A stretch of 64,000 nt of DNA from Cognatazoarcus halotolerans (GCF_009800965.1 NZ_WUAF01000001.1:248001-312000); one strand, 5' to 3'. Shown: positions 31,667 through 40,154, numbered from the stretch's first letter. Notes: generated by a model not told the origin, from the sequence alone. Numbers and translations: made by a program.

Positions 31667-32568
31667 CGCGCCACCGCAAGCAGACGGTCGACCGTATCGT
31701 CGAACAAACCGAAGAGGTCCGTCGCCCGCTCCGACCCGCCCACCGTGAACGGCAATACCACGACCGGGATGCCGAGCTTCCCGGCCAGCCACTCGCTGCC
31801 GCGGCCATCGTCATAGGCGGCGCGCAGGATTGCCCGGGGTGGATCGGTAGCGAGACCGGCAAGCAGGGCGGCGAGTGACGCGCTCGAAGGCTCGATGCCC
31901 GGTTTGGGCTCGATCGCACCGATTTCCCGCAGCCCCGGCCAGTGCAGCAGATACGCAAACGCCTTGTGCTGCACCACCACACCCATGCCGGCAAGCGGCC
32001 TCGCCCGGGTCTCCCAGCCAGTCATCGCCACCCGCCAGCGCCGCGCGAAATCGGCGTGGCGCGCGGCATAGCCGGTGGCGTTTGGTGGATCGATTTCCGC
32101 CAGCCTCACCGCCAGGGCGTCGGCCACCTTCAGGATGTTGTGCGGATCGGTCTGGATGTGGGGATTGCCGTCCGGATGCACATCGCCGTCGGCGCGATCG
32201 ACCCGCGTCGGTACTTCCAGCATGTTCACCACCGCCGCGGCCTCGAAGTAACCCGGCGCGCCCGGCAGGATGCGCGGATTGCCCGCCTGGCGCAGCAGCA
32301 CCGGCAACCATCCGATCTCCAGCTCGGCACCGCTGCAGACCAGCAGATCGGCCCGCCGGGCCGCGGCGATCAGGCTCGGCCGGGCCTGTACGCGATGCAC
32401 GTCCTGACGCGCCGTGGTCGCCTCGCGCACGCCCACGTCCGCACCGCCCAGCGCCCGTACCAAGGCCCCCCACTCGGGCTCACAGGCGAGCACCTGCAGT
32501 GCCGCCGTAGCCGGCAATGCAGCCAACAGGGCGGCACAGCCCAGGAAAACACGGAATATTCGATTCAT
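31663..32568 (-). CDS. Metal ABC transporter substrate-binding protein (ZnuA-like, cluster A-I)
   Basis: Periplasmic zinc or manganese binding protein of 301 aa. The signal peptide is MNRIFRVFLGCAALLAALPA. Metal-binding and fold features include VQARPSLIAAARRADLLVCS, GNPHIQTDPHNILKVADAL and VVVQHKAFAYLLHW. The His-rich loop of classical ZnuA is short here (DGDVHPDGNPH), unlike the second ZnuA in the window at 41928-42857. The 12-bp gap to the porin gene and 4-bp overlap with the permease gene indicate one transcript. Confidence 0.87.
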   Translation of the reverse strand: MNRIFRVFLGCAALLAALPATAALQVLACEPEWGALVRALGGADVGVREATTARQDVHRVQARPSLIAAARRADLLVCSGAELEIGWLPVLLRQAGNPRILPGAPGYFEAAAVVNMLEVPTRVDRADGDVHPDGNPHIQTDPHNILKVADALAVRLAEIDPPNATGYAARHADFARRWRVAMTGWETRARPLAGMGVVVQHKAFAYLLHWPGLREIGAIEPKPGIEPSSASLAALLAGLATDPPRAILRAAYDDGRGSEWLAGKLGIPVVVLPFTVGGSERATDLFGLFDDTVDRLLAVAR

Positions 32569-32580
32569 CGCGTGCTCCGG

Positions 32581-33966
32581 TCAGAAGGCATGGGCGCCAT
32601 GCGCACCGAGACTCATGACGTACTGCAGCCACAGCTGGTTATCGGTCACCCCCTGCATCGATCTGTCGCGCGCGGCCTGCAAGCGGATGCGCGAGAACTC
32701 GCTCGGACTCCAATCGACCATCAGCGTGCTGCGGGTCGGCCGGTAATCGGCCTGCTCGATGTTGGACGCGTTGGTACCGAGATCGACCGATCCGGAGTCG
32801 AGCCTGTCGTAGCGGGCGCCGATGCGCCAGCCGGGCATGAATTGATACACCGCCTGGGCATACCAGCCGCTCTGCCGGCTGCGGTAACGGCTGTCGACCT
32901 GGCTGGCGCAGGCGGTCGCCCCGCTTGCCTCGTCCGGATCCTCGTAGCAGGCGAGATCGCCGCTCTCGCGACGCATGAAATACTCTGCCTGCAGGGTCAG
33001 GTTGCGCGCCGCCGGATTGCCGTCCGGTGCCCATTTCCATACCGCATCCGCGATCCAGGTGCGGCTGCGGCCGCTGAAGGCACCAACCACTTCCTCACCG
33101 GCGAGGCTGTCCTCGTAGTGCGACTCTCGGGCTGCTGCTCGCGTACCGAGCCACGACAGGCCCGCGCGCCAACTGCTGGCAGCCCCGACGTCCCCGCCGG
33201 CATGGGCGAATACCGTCGTCGCGCCGATGCCGTTGCCGTTCCGGTCGGTACCCGGGAAGCCGGCGCCACGGCCGATCTCGCCACCGAGCTCGATGAACAA
33301 CTCGGTGGGTGCCACCCAGGAGAGCTGCACACCGTCCTGGCCGTAACTGCCGTGCTCGCCGAACAGGGCCCGATACATCAGCGACGAATCGGCGAAATCC
33401 CAGGCATGGGGATGCTGAACGTTGGCGTAGCCGATCGCCGACAGGAAGCGCCCGCCCTTGACGGTGAGACCGTGACCGAGGCCCAGGGTCTGGAACCATG
33501 CCTCCTCAACCTCCACCGCGTCGTCGATGAGCGCCAGGTTGGCGACACCGCGGAAACGATCGTCCACGTTGGCGGCCAGCATGAGTTCGGTGTGGTCGAG
33601 CGTAAAGCCGCGCTGCTCGCCCCCCTCCTCGTGATCATGCCCGTGTGCCGCGGCGAAACCACTGATCTCGCGCTCGGCGAGATTCTTCATGCTGCGGTAG
33701 GCACCCTGCAATGTCAGGGAGATCTCGGGGTTGAAGGCATTGCCGCGAGCGGGCGCCGTCCGCTGTGCGGTCGCGGGTGGCGTCACGGCGGCCGCACGGG
33801 CCTCGACGCCGGCGATCTGACGCTCCAGTTCGGCGATCCGCGAGGCGTAGTTCTCGCGCAGGAGTCTCAATTCGTCGCGCAGCTCGGCGACGGAAGCGTC
33901 GCCCGCCAGTGCGGGCTGGGCGATCAGTAGCATGGGCGCAAGCATGCGCCGCAATCCAGTTTGCAT
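32581..33966 (-). CDS. Outer-membrane porin with N-terminal coiled coil, zinc operon
   Basis: Predicted outer-membrane beta-barrel of 461 aa. The start at 33966 (MQTGLRRMLAPMLLIAQPAL) leads a signal peptide; upstream in-frame starts extend into intergenic sequence. Residues ~28-55 form a coiled coil (LRDELRLLRENYASRIAELE), followed by an Ala/Thr/Pro linker and a barrel (NPEISLTLQGAYRSM onward) ending in Phe (GAHGAHAF). A His/acid cluster, AAHGHDHEEGGEQ, sits in a likely external loop and could collect zinc. The architecture is that of porins found in zinc-deficiency operons. Position in the operon supports zinc entry across the outer membrane. Confidence 0.8.
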   Translation of the reverse strand: MQTGLRRMLAPMLLIAQPALAGDASVAELRDELRLLRENYASRIAELERQIAGVEARAAAVTPPATAQRTAPARGNAFNPEISLTLQGAYRSMKNLAEREISGFAAAHGHDHEEGGEQRGFTLDHTELMLAANVDDRFRGVANLALIDDAVEVEEAWFQTLGLGHGLTVKGGRFLSAIGYANVQHPHAWDFADSSLMYRALFGEHGSYGQDGVQLSWVAPTELFIELGGEIGRGAGFPGTDRNGNGIGATTVFAHAGGDVGAASSWRAGLSWLGTRAAARESHYEDSLAGEEVVGAFSGRSRTWIADAVWKWAPDGNPAARNLTLQAEYFMRRESGDLACYEDPDEASGATACASQVDSRYRSRQSGWYAQAVYQFMPGWRIGARYDRLDSGSVDLGTNASNIEQADYRPTRSTLMVDWSPSEFSRIRLQAARDRSMQGVTDNQLWLQYVMSLGAHGAHAF

Positions 33967-34113
33967 TTCTTTGTCCTGATGTCGATTAACGCACCCGACC
34001 GGAAGTGCCGTCGCGACACTTGGCCGGGCGAGCAAGCAAGGAAGCGCCGCACCTCCGACGGACGGGGGTGTGGCGGACCTTCGGGGGAATGCGCCGCTAA
34101 ACGGCGCGTCGAC

Positions 34114-34434
34114 TCAGGATGCGGGCGGCGCCCGCGCCGCGTATGGCTGAAGCGGGCGCCACGTCGGCGCAGGCGCCATCGGGGTCCGCTGCACGACACT
34201 GCCACCAGGGGCATGCGCCTGCTGGCGGCCGACCGCGGCGGCGGCACCGCCGGCCATCCCGAGGCACAACTTGCACAGCGCATCGGCCGCATGGCCGCCG
34301 TCCTGGTGCATGTCGAGGGAATGCCTCGGTTCGCCGCCCAGGTGGGTCAGCGCATGCGCATAGCCGATGCCCTGCGCAACCGGAAACAGCAGGCAGAGCA
34401 GGGCGAAGAACAGGTAGCGGCGCAGGAAGGACAT
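34114..34434 (-). CDS. Small secreted His/Cys-containing protein, first gene of the zinc operon
   Basis: Hypothetical exported protein of 106 aa with a hydrophobic N-terminus (MSFLRRYLFFALLCLLFPVA). The mature part has HSLDMHQDGGHAADALCKLC, a plausible metal-binding stretch, and a Pro/Ala-rich tail. It may belong to the DUF2946-type small proteins common beside metal genes. A Zur-box-like sequence lies 25-55 bp upstream, making this the first gene of the unit that runs to 27718. Function unknown. Confidence 0.62.
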   Translation of the reverse strand: MSFLRRYLFFALLCLLFPVAQGIGYAHALTHLGGEPRHSLDMHQDGGHAADALCKLCLGMAGGAAAAVGRQQAHAPGGSVVQRTPMAPAPTWRPLQPYAARAPPAS

Positions 34435-34458
34435 CGGTAGCGTTCGGCAGTGAGCGCC

Positions 34459-34489
34459 AAACGCTACATGGTTGCATTAGATGATGCAA
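34459..34489 (-). promoter_or_regulatory. Zur-box-like element at the head of the eight-gene zinc operon
   Basis: The sequence AACGCTACATGGTTGCATTA (34460-34479) recurs with 18 of 20 bases at 39636-39655 in front of the zur-znu unit. Here the palindrome TTGCAT-TAGATG-ATGCAA (34472-34489) is also present. It lies 25 bp upstream of the first zinc gene. The pairing of site and function strongly suggests a Zur operator. Confidence 0.65.
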
Positions 34490-34519
34490 GCAGAACGGCC
34501 GCAGCGCGGCCGACGGTAT

Positions 34520-35410
34520 TCAGGTTCCCGCGGTCATTTTCCGGGCTCGGCCGCGATGCCAGGCCAGAAGTCCCGCCCCGAGCAGGAGCAGCAGCACCGA
34601 GGAGGGTTCGGGTACGGCACCGCCCTGCTCGAGCGTGACGGGTGGCAGCGCAGCGTACAGCTGGGCACCGTCGATCGATTGCCACCGGGCATCGCCCGGC
34701 AGCCACCAGCCCAGGTCGAGGACGCCCGCCTCGAGGCGATTGAAGTAGTCGAGCTGGAGCGCATAGTAGCCGACGTCGAGCGCCACACCGCCGCCGTTCG
34801 CGCCGGACAAGGTGTAGAAATCGCGTCCGCTGGCACCGATGAAGGTATCCCGGCCGACGCTCAACGCACTCCCGCCCGCACCGATCAGCGAGAACGAAAA
34901 AGCATCGTCGACGAAGATCCCGAAGTCGTACAGACCCGCCTCGGCGATATAGAGGTAACCGCTGAAGCGCGCCGCGTAGTTGGTCTGCTGGCCACTCGTG
35001 GCCACCACGGGCGCGACCTCGCGAACATGGTCCTTGTCCCAGCCGGAGGCGATTCCCCAGGTGCTGTTGTAGAGGTCGTTGGCATAGCTGAGCTGCGCGC
35101 TCACACCACCGGCACGGGCGACCAGATTCGGATCGCCGTCGGCCAGCGCGAAGGCCGCGGGAATATCCCCCACGCCCCAGAAACCGCTCCCCCAGCCGGT
35201 ATCGCCGATGCGCTCGCCCTGGTAGACGTAGTTGCTGAAGTGCCAATCATCGGCCACCTGCACCCACTCGGTGTTGAGACCGCCTCCGACACCTTCCGGT
35301 CGGGCTGCATAGGGATCGAGCAGCGGCGCGGCCGAAGCACTGCCGCAGTACAGCAATCCCGCCGTTGCGAGTGCCGCAAGAATCCGGGTTTTCCGGTCGG
35401 GGCGAGGCAT
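34520..35410 (-). CDS. PEP-CTERM sorting-domain protein
   Basis: Exported protein of 296 aa with a signal peptide (ILAALATAGLLYCGSASAAP) and a C-terminal PEP-CTERM sorting signal: VPEPSSVLLLLLGAGLLAWH followed by the basic end RGRARK. Such proteins are processed by an exosortase (EpsH/XrtA type) and are linked to extracellular polysaccharide and floc formation. The body has a PA14-like pattern (FSGYLYIAEAGLYDFGIFVD; DVGYYALQLDYFN), a fold that binds carbohydrate in other proteins. It is divergent from the PNAG export operon. No exosortase gene is in the window, so that must be elsewhere. Confidence 0.85.
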   Translation of the reverse strand: MPRPDRKTRILAALATAGLLYCGSASAAPLLDPYAARPEGVGGGLNTEWVQVADDWHFSNYVYQGERIGDTGWGSGFWGVGDIPAAFALADGDPNLVARAGGVSAQLSYANDLYNSTWGIASGWDKDHVREVAPVVATSGQQTNYAARFSGYLYIAEAGLYDFGIFVDDAFSFSLIGAGGSALSVGRDTFIGASGRDFYTLSGANGGGVALDVGYYALQLDYFNRLEAGVLDLGWWLPGDARWQSIDGAQLYAALPPVTLEQGGAVPEPSSVLLLLLGAGLLAWHRGRARKMTAGT

Positions 35411-35632
35411 GACTCATTCCTGAAATTGTCGAATGGCCGGATTCTCGGACGTCCGGCCCCGATCCCTGAACAACAAAAGTCACACTCCGGGCCGGCGTCG
35501 CAACTGCAGCATCGCCGACTCGGACACGCACCGTGAAATAGTGCTTGTCGAAGCGGAAGTCATGCTCAAGAAACGGCCGACCGATCCGCAATCATGGCCA
35601 CGAGGCGCGCATCGGAAGCGCCGAAAACCACC

Positions 35633-37867
35633 ATGACGGCAGCAATGCACTTCAAGCTCACCAAGATATCCGGCAGCATCGCACTGGCCCTCACCCTGCT
35701 GGCCGGGCCGGCGATCGCCGCCGACCCGACGCCCGCCCAGATGCATGCGACCGCGGTCCGCGCGGCGCGTGCAGGCGATTTCGCCACTGCGGTGCCGACA
35801 CTCGAGCGACTGGTCCGCACGCAGCCGCGGATCGCGCGCTATCGCTTCGACCTCGTGGCGGTGCTGAGCTGGGCGGAGCAGCATCAACAGGCACTGGCCG
35901 CGGCAAAGGGTCTCGACGTGGCGCGCCTGCCCGAATACGTGCTCGCCGCCCTTGCCCGATCGGCGCGGCTCGGCGGTGACAGGCCACTTGCCGTCCGGGC
36001 GTACCGGATCCTGCTGAAGCGTCGACCGGACTCGGCCGATTACCGACGCGGCCTTGAACTCGCGACCATACCCGCACCGGCACCGGCACCGGCACCGGCA
36101 GCCCCGCAGCCGGGCACACAAGCCCCCCCCGAGGAAGACCCCGCGGAAACCGGGGCGCGGGAGATCCGCGCCGCGCGCCAGGCGCTGGCGGCGAGCTGGA
36201 CGGCGGACCGCTACGCCACCCTCGACGCGGCGCTGGCAAACAACGCGCAACGCATTGCCGAGGCCGACGAGCGCGGCGCCGGCGTGCGTGCGCGTCGCCT
36301 GCGGCTTGATCGCATCGAGGCCCTTGCCCTGCGTGGTCGCAGCGCAGAAGCGCTTGCCCTCGGCGACGAGCTTTCCCGCGCCGCGCCGCTTCCCGCCTAT
36401 GTCGAAGCACAGCTCGGTGACGCCCTGATGAGTCTGCGCGAACCCCAGGCCGCCGCCGCGCGCTACCGCGCCGCGCTGGCACTCGATCCGGATCGCATCG
36501 AGTGGCTGCAGGCCCTCTACTACGCCGAACTCGAAGCGGAACACCATGTCGCAGCCGACGCGGTGATCGAACGGCTCGCCGCCCTCACTGCCGCTGCCCC
36601 CGAGCGGCTGCGACGCGACAATGCCATTCTCGCCGCACGAGCGGCCCTTTACGCGGAACGCCCCGCGCTCGCCCAGGCCCGCATCGACGCGGTGCTCGAT
36701 CAGGCGCCCGAGGACGCTGGCGCGCAGATTGCCGCAGCAGGCATCCTGGCCGCGCGCGGCGCCCCCCGCAGCGCCGAGGCAATCTACCGCAGCCGCCTGT
36801 CGGCCCGGCCGGACGACATCGACGCCCGCATCGGACTCACCGAAGCGCTGCGGATGATCGGCGACCGCGCCGCGGCCGACGCGCTCGCCCGCGAGCTGGC
36901 CAACGCGGCACCGGAACATCCGGGGGTACAACGTCTGCTGCGCGATCAGGCAGTGCTTGCCCGGCCGGAGCTGGACAGCCGCATCGAAGTCGGCAGCGGC
37001 GCAGGCTCGGTCACCGGCAACCGCGACCTTGACTGGCACACCTACCTCTATTCGGCGCCGATCGACAGTCGCTGGCGCGTCTTCGCCCATCACCTGCGGA
37101 CCGCTTCGGACTACGACGGCGGCTCGCCGCGTCACGAACGGATCGGTCTTGGCGCAGAACACGTCGTGCGCGACTGGCAGACGGTGGCGGAGATCGGTCA
37201 GGCAGTGGACAACGGCCGCGATCAGACGCTGGCATTGCGCACGAGCTGGTCGGCAGGCGACAACTGGTCCTTGCGTGCCGGCTTCGAGCACAACACCGAC
37301 GATCTGCCGCTCAAGGGGCGCAGTGCCACTTTCCAGACCCTCGCCGACCGCTATTCCGCCGCGCTTTCGTATCGCTGGAACGAGTCGCGGGCGCTCAGCT
37401 TCGGGGTGGTCCAACACGACTTCAACGACGGCAACCGCCGTACCGCGTTCAGCCTCGGACTGGTCCAGCGGCTGATCAGCGAACCCGGCTTCAGCCTCGA
37501 TCTTGCGGCCGACGCCTACACCAGTCGCGGCGAACGGGTGGACGTCGCCTACTTCAATCCACGCCGCGACACCGCCCTGTCCCTCGGGCTCGACGCGCGG
37601 ATCCGCGGCTGGCGCAGCTACGCGCGCAGCCTCACCCATGTTGTCTCCGTCACCGCGGGCCGCTACGACGAACACGCCTTCGGCTTTGCCGGCAACCCCG
37701 ATCCGGAATACGGCTGGAAGCCGTTCTACGCGATCCGCTACGGACATCGCTGGCAGCTCGGCCCCGCCCTCGCGGTGGATTACGGCGCAGGCCTGCGGAT
37801 GTTCCCCTACGACGGCAAGCAGGAACACCGAAGCTTCCTGTACGCCGGCGTGAACTGGCGCTTCTGA
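35633..37867 (+). CDS. pgaA: PNAG export outer-membrane porin PgaA
   Basis: PgaA-like exporter of poly-beta-1,6-N-acetylglucosamine, about 744 aa from 35633 (an ATG at 35645 is equally possible, giving MHFKLTKISGSIALALTLLA as signal peptide). Residues ~30-450 are TPR helical repeats (ATAVRAARAGDFATAVPTLE; AEAIYRSRLSARPDDIDARI), which bind the polymer or its deacetylase, and the C-terminal ~290 residues form a beta-barrel ending in FLYAGVNWRF. A Pro/Ala linker encoded by hexanucleotide repeats interrupts the TPR part at about 36070-36100. pgaC follows 10 bp later and pgaD after it, but no pgaB deacetylase gene is present. Confidence 0.85.
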   Translation: MTAAMHFKLTKISGSIALALTLLAGPAIAADPTPAQMHATAVRAARAGDFATAVPTLERLVRTQPRIARYRFDLVAVLSWAEQHQQALAAAKGLDVARLPEYVLAALARSARLGGDRPLAVRAYRILLKRRPDSADYRRGLELATIPAPAPAPAPAAPQPGTQAPPEEDPAETGAREIRAARQALAASWTADRYATLDAALANNAQRIAEADERGAGVRARRLRLDRIEALALRGRSAEALALGDELSRAAPLPAYVEAQLGDALMSLREPQAAAARYRAALALDPDRIEWLQALYYAELEAEHHVAADAVIERLAALTAAAPERLRRDNAILAARAALYAERPALAQARIDAVLDQAPEDAGAQIAAAGILAARGAPRSAEAIYRSRLSARPDDIDARIGLTEALRMIGDRAAADALARELANAAPEHPGVQRLLRDQAVLARPELDSRIEVGSGAGSVTGNRDLDWHTYLYSAPIDSRWRVFAHHLRTASDYDGGSPRHERIGLGAEHVVRDWQTVAEIGQAVDNGRDQTLALRTSWSAGDNWSLRAGFEHNTDDLPLKGRSATFQTLADRYSAALSYRWNESRALSFGVVQHDFNDGNRRTAFSLGLVQRLISEPGFSLDLAADAYTSRGERVDVAYFNPRRDTALSLGLDARIRGWRSYARSLTHVVSVTAGRYDEHAFGFAGNPDPEYGWKPFYAIRYGHRWQLGPALAVDYGAGLRMFPYDGKQEHRSFLYAGVNWRF
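36074..36100 (+). repeat. Hexanucleotide GCACCG repeat in pgaA
   Basis: Four and a half copies of GCACCG encode a Pro-Ala linker (PAPAPAPAPAAP). Changes in copy number keep the reading frame, so this would alter linker length rather than switch the gene off. Confidence 0.7.
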
Positions 37868-37877
37868 GGAACCGGAC

Positions 37878-39152
37878 ATGCTCATGCACCTGCTGGAAAT
37901 CGTCGCTGCCGGGCTCTTCGGCTTTTCGTTCTACTACCCGCTCTTCATGGCCTACCTGTGGATGACGGGCGGGCTGTTCTACTGGGCCCACTACGAACGC
38001 CACGATCCGGCCCCGGACAGCCCGCCGCCGCTCGACCACTATCCACCGGTGAGCATCCTCGTGCCCTGTCACAACGAGGCCGCGTGCATCGGTGAAACGG
38101 TAGACGCCCTACTGGCCATCGACTACCCGGAATTCGAGATCCTGCTGATCAACGACGGCAGCACCGACGAGACCCCGATGGTCATCAACGCCCTGGCGCA
38201 GGCCCACGACAGGGTGCGCGCGGTACACCTCGCCGAGAACCAGGGCAAGGCGGTAGGCCTCAACACCGCCGCGCTGCTGGCACGCCACGACTTCTTCCTG
38301 TGCATCGACGGCGATTCGCGGGTCGACCCGCATTGCCTGCGCTGGATGATGCGCCACCTGGTGCACAGCCCCCGCGTCGCGGCGGTGACCGGCAATCCAC
38401 GCATCCGCACCCGCTCCACCCTGCTCGGGCGCGTTCAGGTGGGCGAGTTCTCGTCGATCATCGGCCTCATCAAGCGCGCCCAGCGCACCTACGGCAAGGT
38501 CTTCACCGTCTCCGGGGTAATGGTCTGCTTCCGCCGCGCAGCGCTGCACGAAGTCGGCTACTGGAGCCCCGACGCACTCACCGAAGATATCGACATCAGC
38601 TGGAAACTCGAGGTACGCCACTGGGACGTGCGCTTCGAACCCTCGGCGCTGTGCTGGATCCTCATGCCCGAGACCCTGCGCGGCCTGTGGCGCCAGCGCC
38701 TGCGCTGGGCGATGGGCGGCACCCAGGTGCTGTTCGCGCAGAAGGGCGTGCTCGCCCAATGGACCAACCGCCGGCTGTGGCCGGTGTACCTCGAATACTT
38801 CGCCAGTGTCGCCTGGGCCTATTCGATGGGCCTGGTGTTCCTCCTCTTCGGCCTCGGACTGCTCTTCGAATTACCGCCGGAGCTGCGCATCCGTTCGGTA
38901 CTCCCAGGCTGGAGCGGGCTGGTCATCGGCACCACCTGCCTGCTTCAGGTCGGGGTCAGCATGTTTCTCGACCATCGCTACGAAAAACGGCTCGCCCGTT
39001 ACTACTACTGGATGATCTGGTATCCGCTCGCCTACTGGCTCATCAACGTATCCACCACCCTGGTCGCGCTCCCCGCCGTGATCATCAGAGGAAGAAAACG
39101 CGCAACATGGAAAAGTCCGGATCGCGGTCTGCACCCCGTGCAACCCCACTGA
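37878..39152 (+). CDS. pgaC: PNAG synthase glycosyltransferase PgaC
   Basis: Family 2 membrane glycosyltransferase of 424 aa that polymerises UDP-N-acetylglucosamine into PNAG at the inner membrane. N-terminal helix near 8-35 (LFGFSFYYPLFMAYLWMTGG), catalytic domain with VSILVPCHNEAACIGE, the UDP-binding LINDGSTDE, the DGD of FLCIDGDSRVD, EDIDISWKLE and the processive QxxRW motif QRLRWAMGG, then three C-terminal helices. It starts 10 bp after pgaA and overlaps pgaD by about 45 bp. In known systems PgaC and PgaD together bind c-di-GMP to activate synthesis. Confidence 0.93.
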   Translation: MLMHLLEIVAAGLFGFSFYYPLFMAYLWMTGGLFYWAHYERHDPAPDSPPPLDHYPPVSILVPCHNEAACIGETVDALLAIDYPEFEILLINDGSTDETPMVINALAQAHDRVRAVHLAENQGKAVGLNTAALLARHDFFLCIDGDSRVDPHCLRWMMRHLVHSPRVAAVTGNPRIRTRSTLLGRVQVGEFSSIIGLIKRAQRTYGKVFTVSGVMVCFRRAALHEVGYWSPDALTEDIDISWKLEVRHWDVRFEPSALCWILMPETLRGLWRQRLRWAMGGTQVLFAQKGVLAQWTNRRLWPVYLEYFASVAWAYSMGLVFLLFGLGLLFELPPELRIRSVLPGWSGLVIGTTCLLQVGVSMFLDHRYEKRLARYYYWMIWYPLAYWLINVSTTLVALPAVIIRGRKRATWKSPDRGLHPVQPH

Positions 39153-39637
39153 TCATCGAACGCCCCGACCTGCAGAGCTGGCAGCAGCGCTTCGTGTCGC
39201 GGACCCTCACCCTGGTGTTCTGGGTGGGATGGGTCTATCTGTGGCTGCCGGCGATCACCCTCGTCGGCTGGCTCGCGGGTCTCGAGCGCTTTCACTTCCA
39301 CATGATCGTGCTGGAGGGCTACCAGGGGTTTCTCGGCCTGCTCGTGCTCTACGCGGTGGTGATCTTCTCGATGGGATTCGCCCTGGTCCTGTGGGCCAAG
39401 TACAACCACTGGCGCTTTCGCGGCGTCGAACGTCGGCGCATGCGGCCGACCGTGAGTGCCGAAGCGCTGGGTACGATGATCGGCGTGCAGGCTGCGGACA
39501 TCGAGCGCTGGCGCGACGCGCGCATCGCGGTGGTCCATCACGATGCGCACGGGCAGGTGGTGATGGTCGACGTCGAGCAGGCGCGCAGCCGCACGCATCC
39601 GGCGCCGACACGAGAATTGGCGGCGGCCGACTGTTAA
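39107..39637 (+). CDS. pgaD: PNAG synthesis accessory protein PgaD
   Basis: PgaD-like protein of 176 aa, starting inside the end of pgaC. Two hydrophobic helices (LTLVFWVGWVYLWLPAITLV; FLGLLVLYAVVIFSMGFAL) are followed by the basic WAKYNHWRFRGVERRRMRP and a cytoplasmic domain. PgaD stabilises PgaC and takes part in c-di-GMP control of PNAG polymerisation. It contains the expected N-terminal IIERPDLQSWQQR stretch. Its last codons contain the Zur-box-like sequence that precedes zur, so the two operons abut tightly. Confidence 0.85.
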   Translation: MEKSGSRSAPRATPLIIERPDLQSWQQRFVSRTLTLVFWVGWVYLWLPAITLVGWLAGLERFHFHMIVLEGYQGFLGLLVLYAVVIFSMGFALVLWAKYNHWRFRGVERRRMRPTVSAEALGTMIGVQAADIERWRDARIAVVHHDAHGQVVMVDVEQARSRTHPAPTRELAAADC

Positions 39638-39655
39638 CGCTACACTGTTGCATTA
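39636..39655 (+). promoter_or_regulatory. Zur-box-like element upstream of zur-znuCBA
   Basis: AACGCTACACTGTTGCATTA differs at only 2 of 20 positions from the copy at 34460-34479 that heads the other zinc operon. It overlaps the end of pgaD and lies 24 bp before the zur start, consistent with autoregulation of zur-znuCBA. Confidence 0.65.
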
Positions 39656-39679
39656 TCGAATCCGCCATCGAAATGCAGC

Positions 39680-40114
39680 ATGTCCGACGAGAAACACACC
39701 GACGCGAGTCGTCTGATCTCCACCCACGGTGGACGGGTCACCCGCACGCGGGTTGCGGTGCTCGACATCCTGCTGGCGAGCGGCCAACCGCTCGCCCACG
39801 ATGAGATAGCGGCCGCACTGGCGCGGGACGGCATCGCCCACGACCGCGTCACCCTCTACCGCAACCTGGACTGGCTGGTCGAACAGGGCATTGCCCATCG
39901 CATGGCGGGCGACGATCGCGTGTGGCGCTTCGGCGTTGCAACCGCCGCCGCCCACGAGCACGCCCACTTCCATTGCGACGCCTGTGGCCAGCTGTTCTGC
40001 CTCAAGGCGCTCACCCCCGCCTTCGCCATCGCACTGCCCGACGGCTACCGGATGAATCGAGCCGAGCTCATCGTCCATGGCGCCTGCCCCCATTGCAGCC
40101 GGCAGTCGGACTGA
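39680..40114 (+). CDS. zur: Fur-family regulator, probably Zur
   Basis: Ferric-uptake-regulator family protein of 144 aa. The N-terminal winged helix reads TRTRVAVLDILLASGQPLAH and HDRVTLYRNLDWLVEQGIAH; the metal-binding half has HEHAHFHCDACGQLFCL and a C-terminal CPHC, giving the paired CxxC structural zinc site. It is the first gene of the unit containing znuC, znuB and znuA, and a shared operator-like sequence precedes both zinc operons, which points to Zur (zinc) rather than Fur (iron). The start at 39680 follows a moderate ribosome-binding region. Confidence 0.87.
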   Translation: MSDEKHTDASRLISTHGGRVTRTRVAVLDILLASGQPLAHDEIAAALARDGIAHDRVTLYRNLDWLVEQGIAHRMAGDDRVWRFGVATAAAHEHAHFHCDACGQLFCLKALTPAFAIALPDGYRMNRAELIVHGACPHCSRQSD

Positions 40115-40154
40115 AATCCGGCACCGCTCGACACACCCGCCACCATCACACCCC

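Noticed and set aside
31942-33930. 662-codon plus-strand frame
   Set aside because: Antisense to the zinc-binding protein and porin genes, His/Arg/Gly-rich and without motifs.
35480-37885. 801-codon minus-strand frame
   Set aside because: Antisense shadow of pgaA; no recognisable domain, whereas the plus frame has signal peptide, TPRs and barrel.
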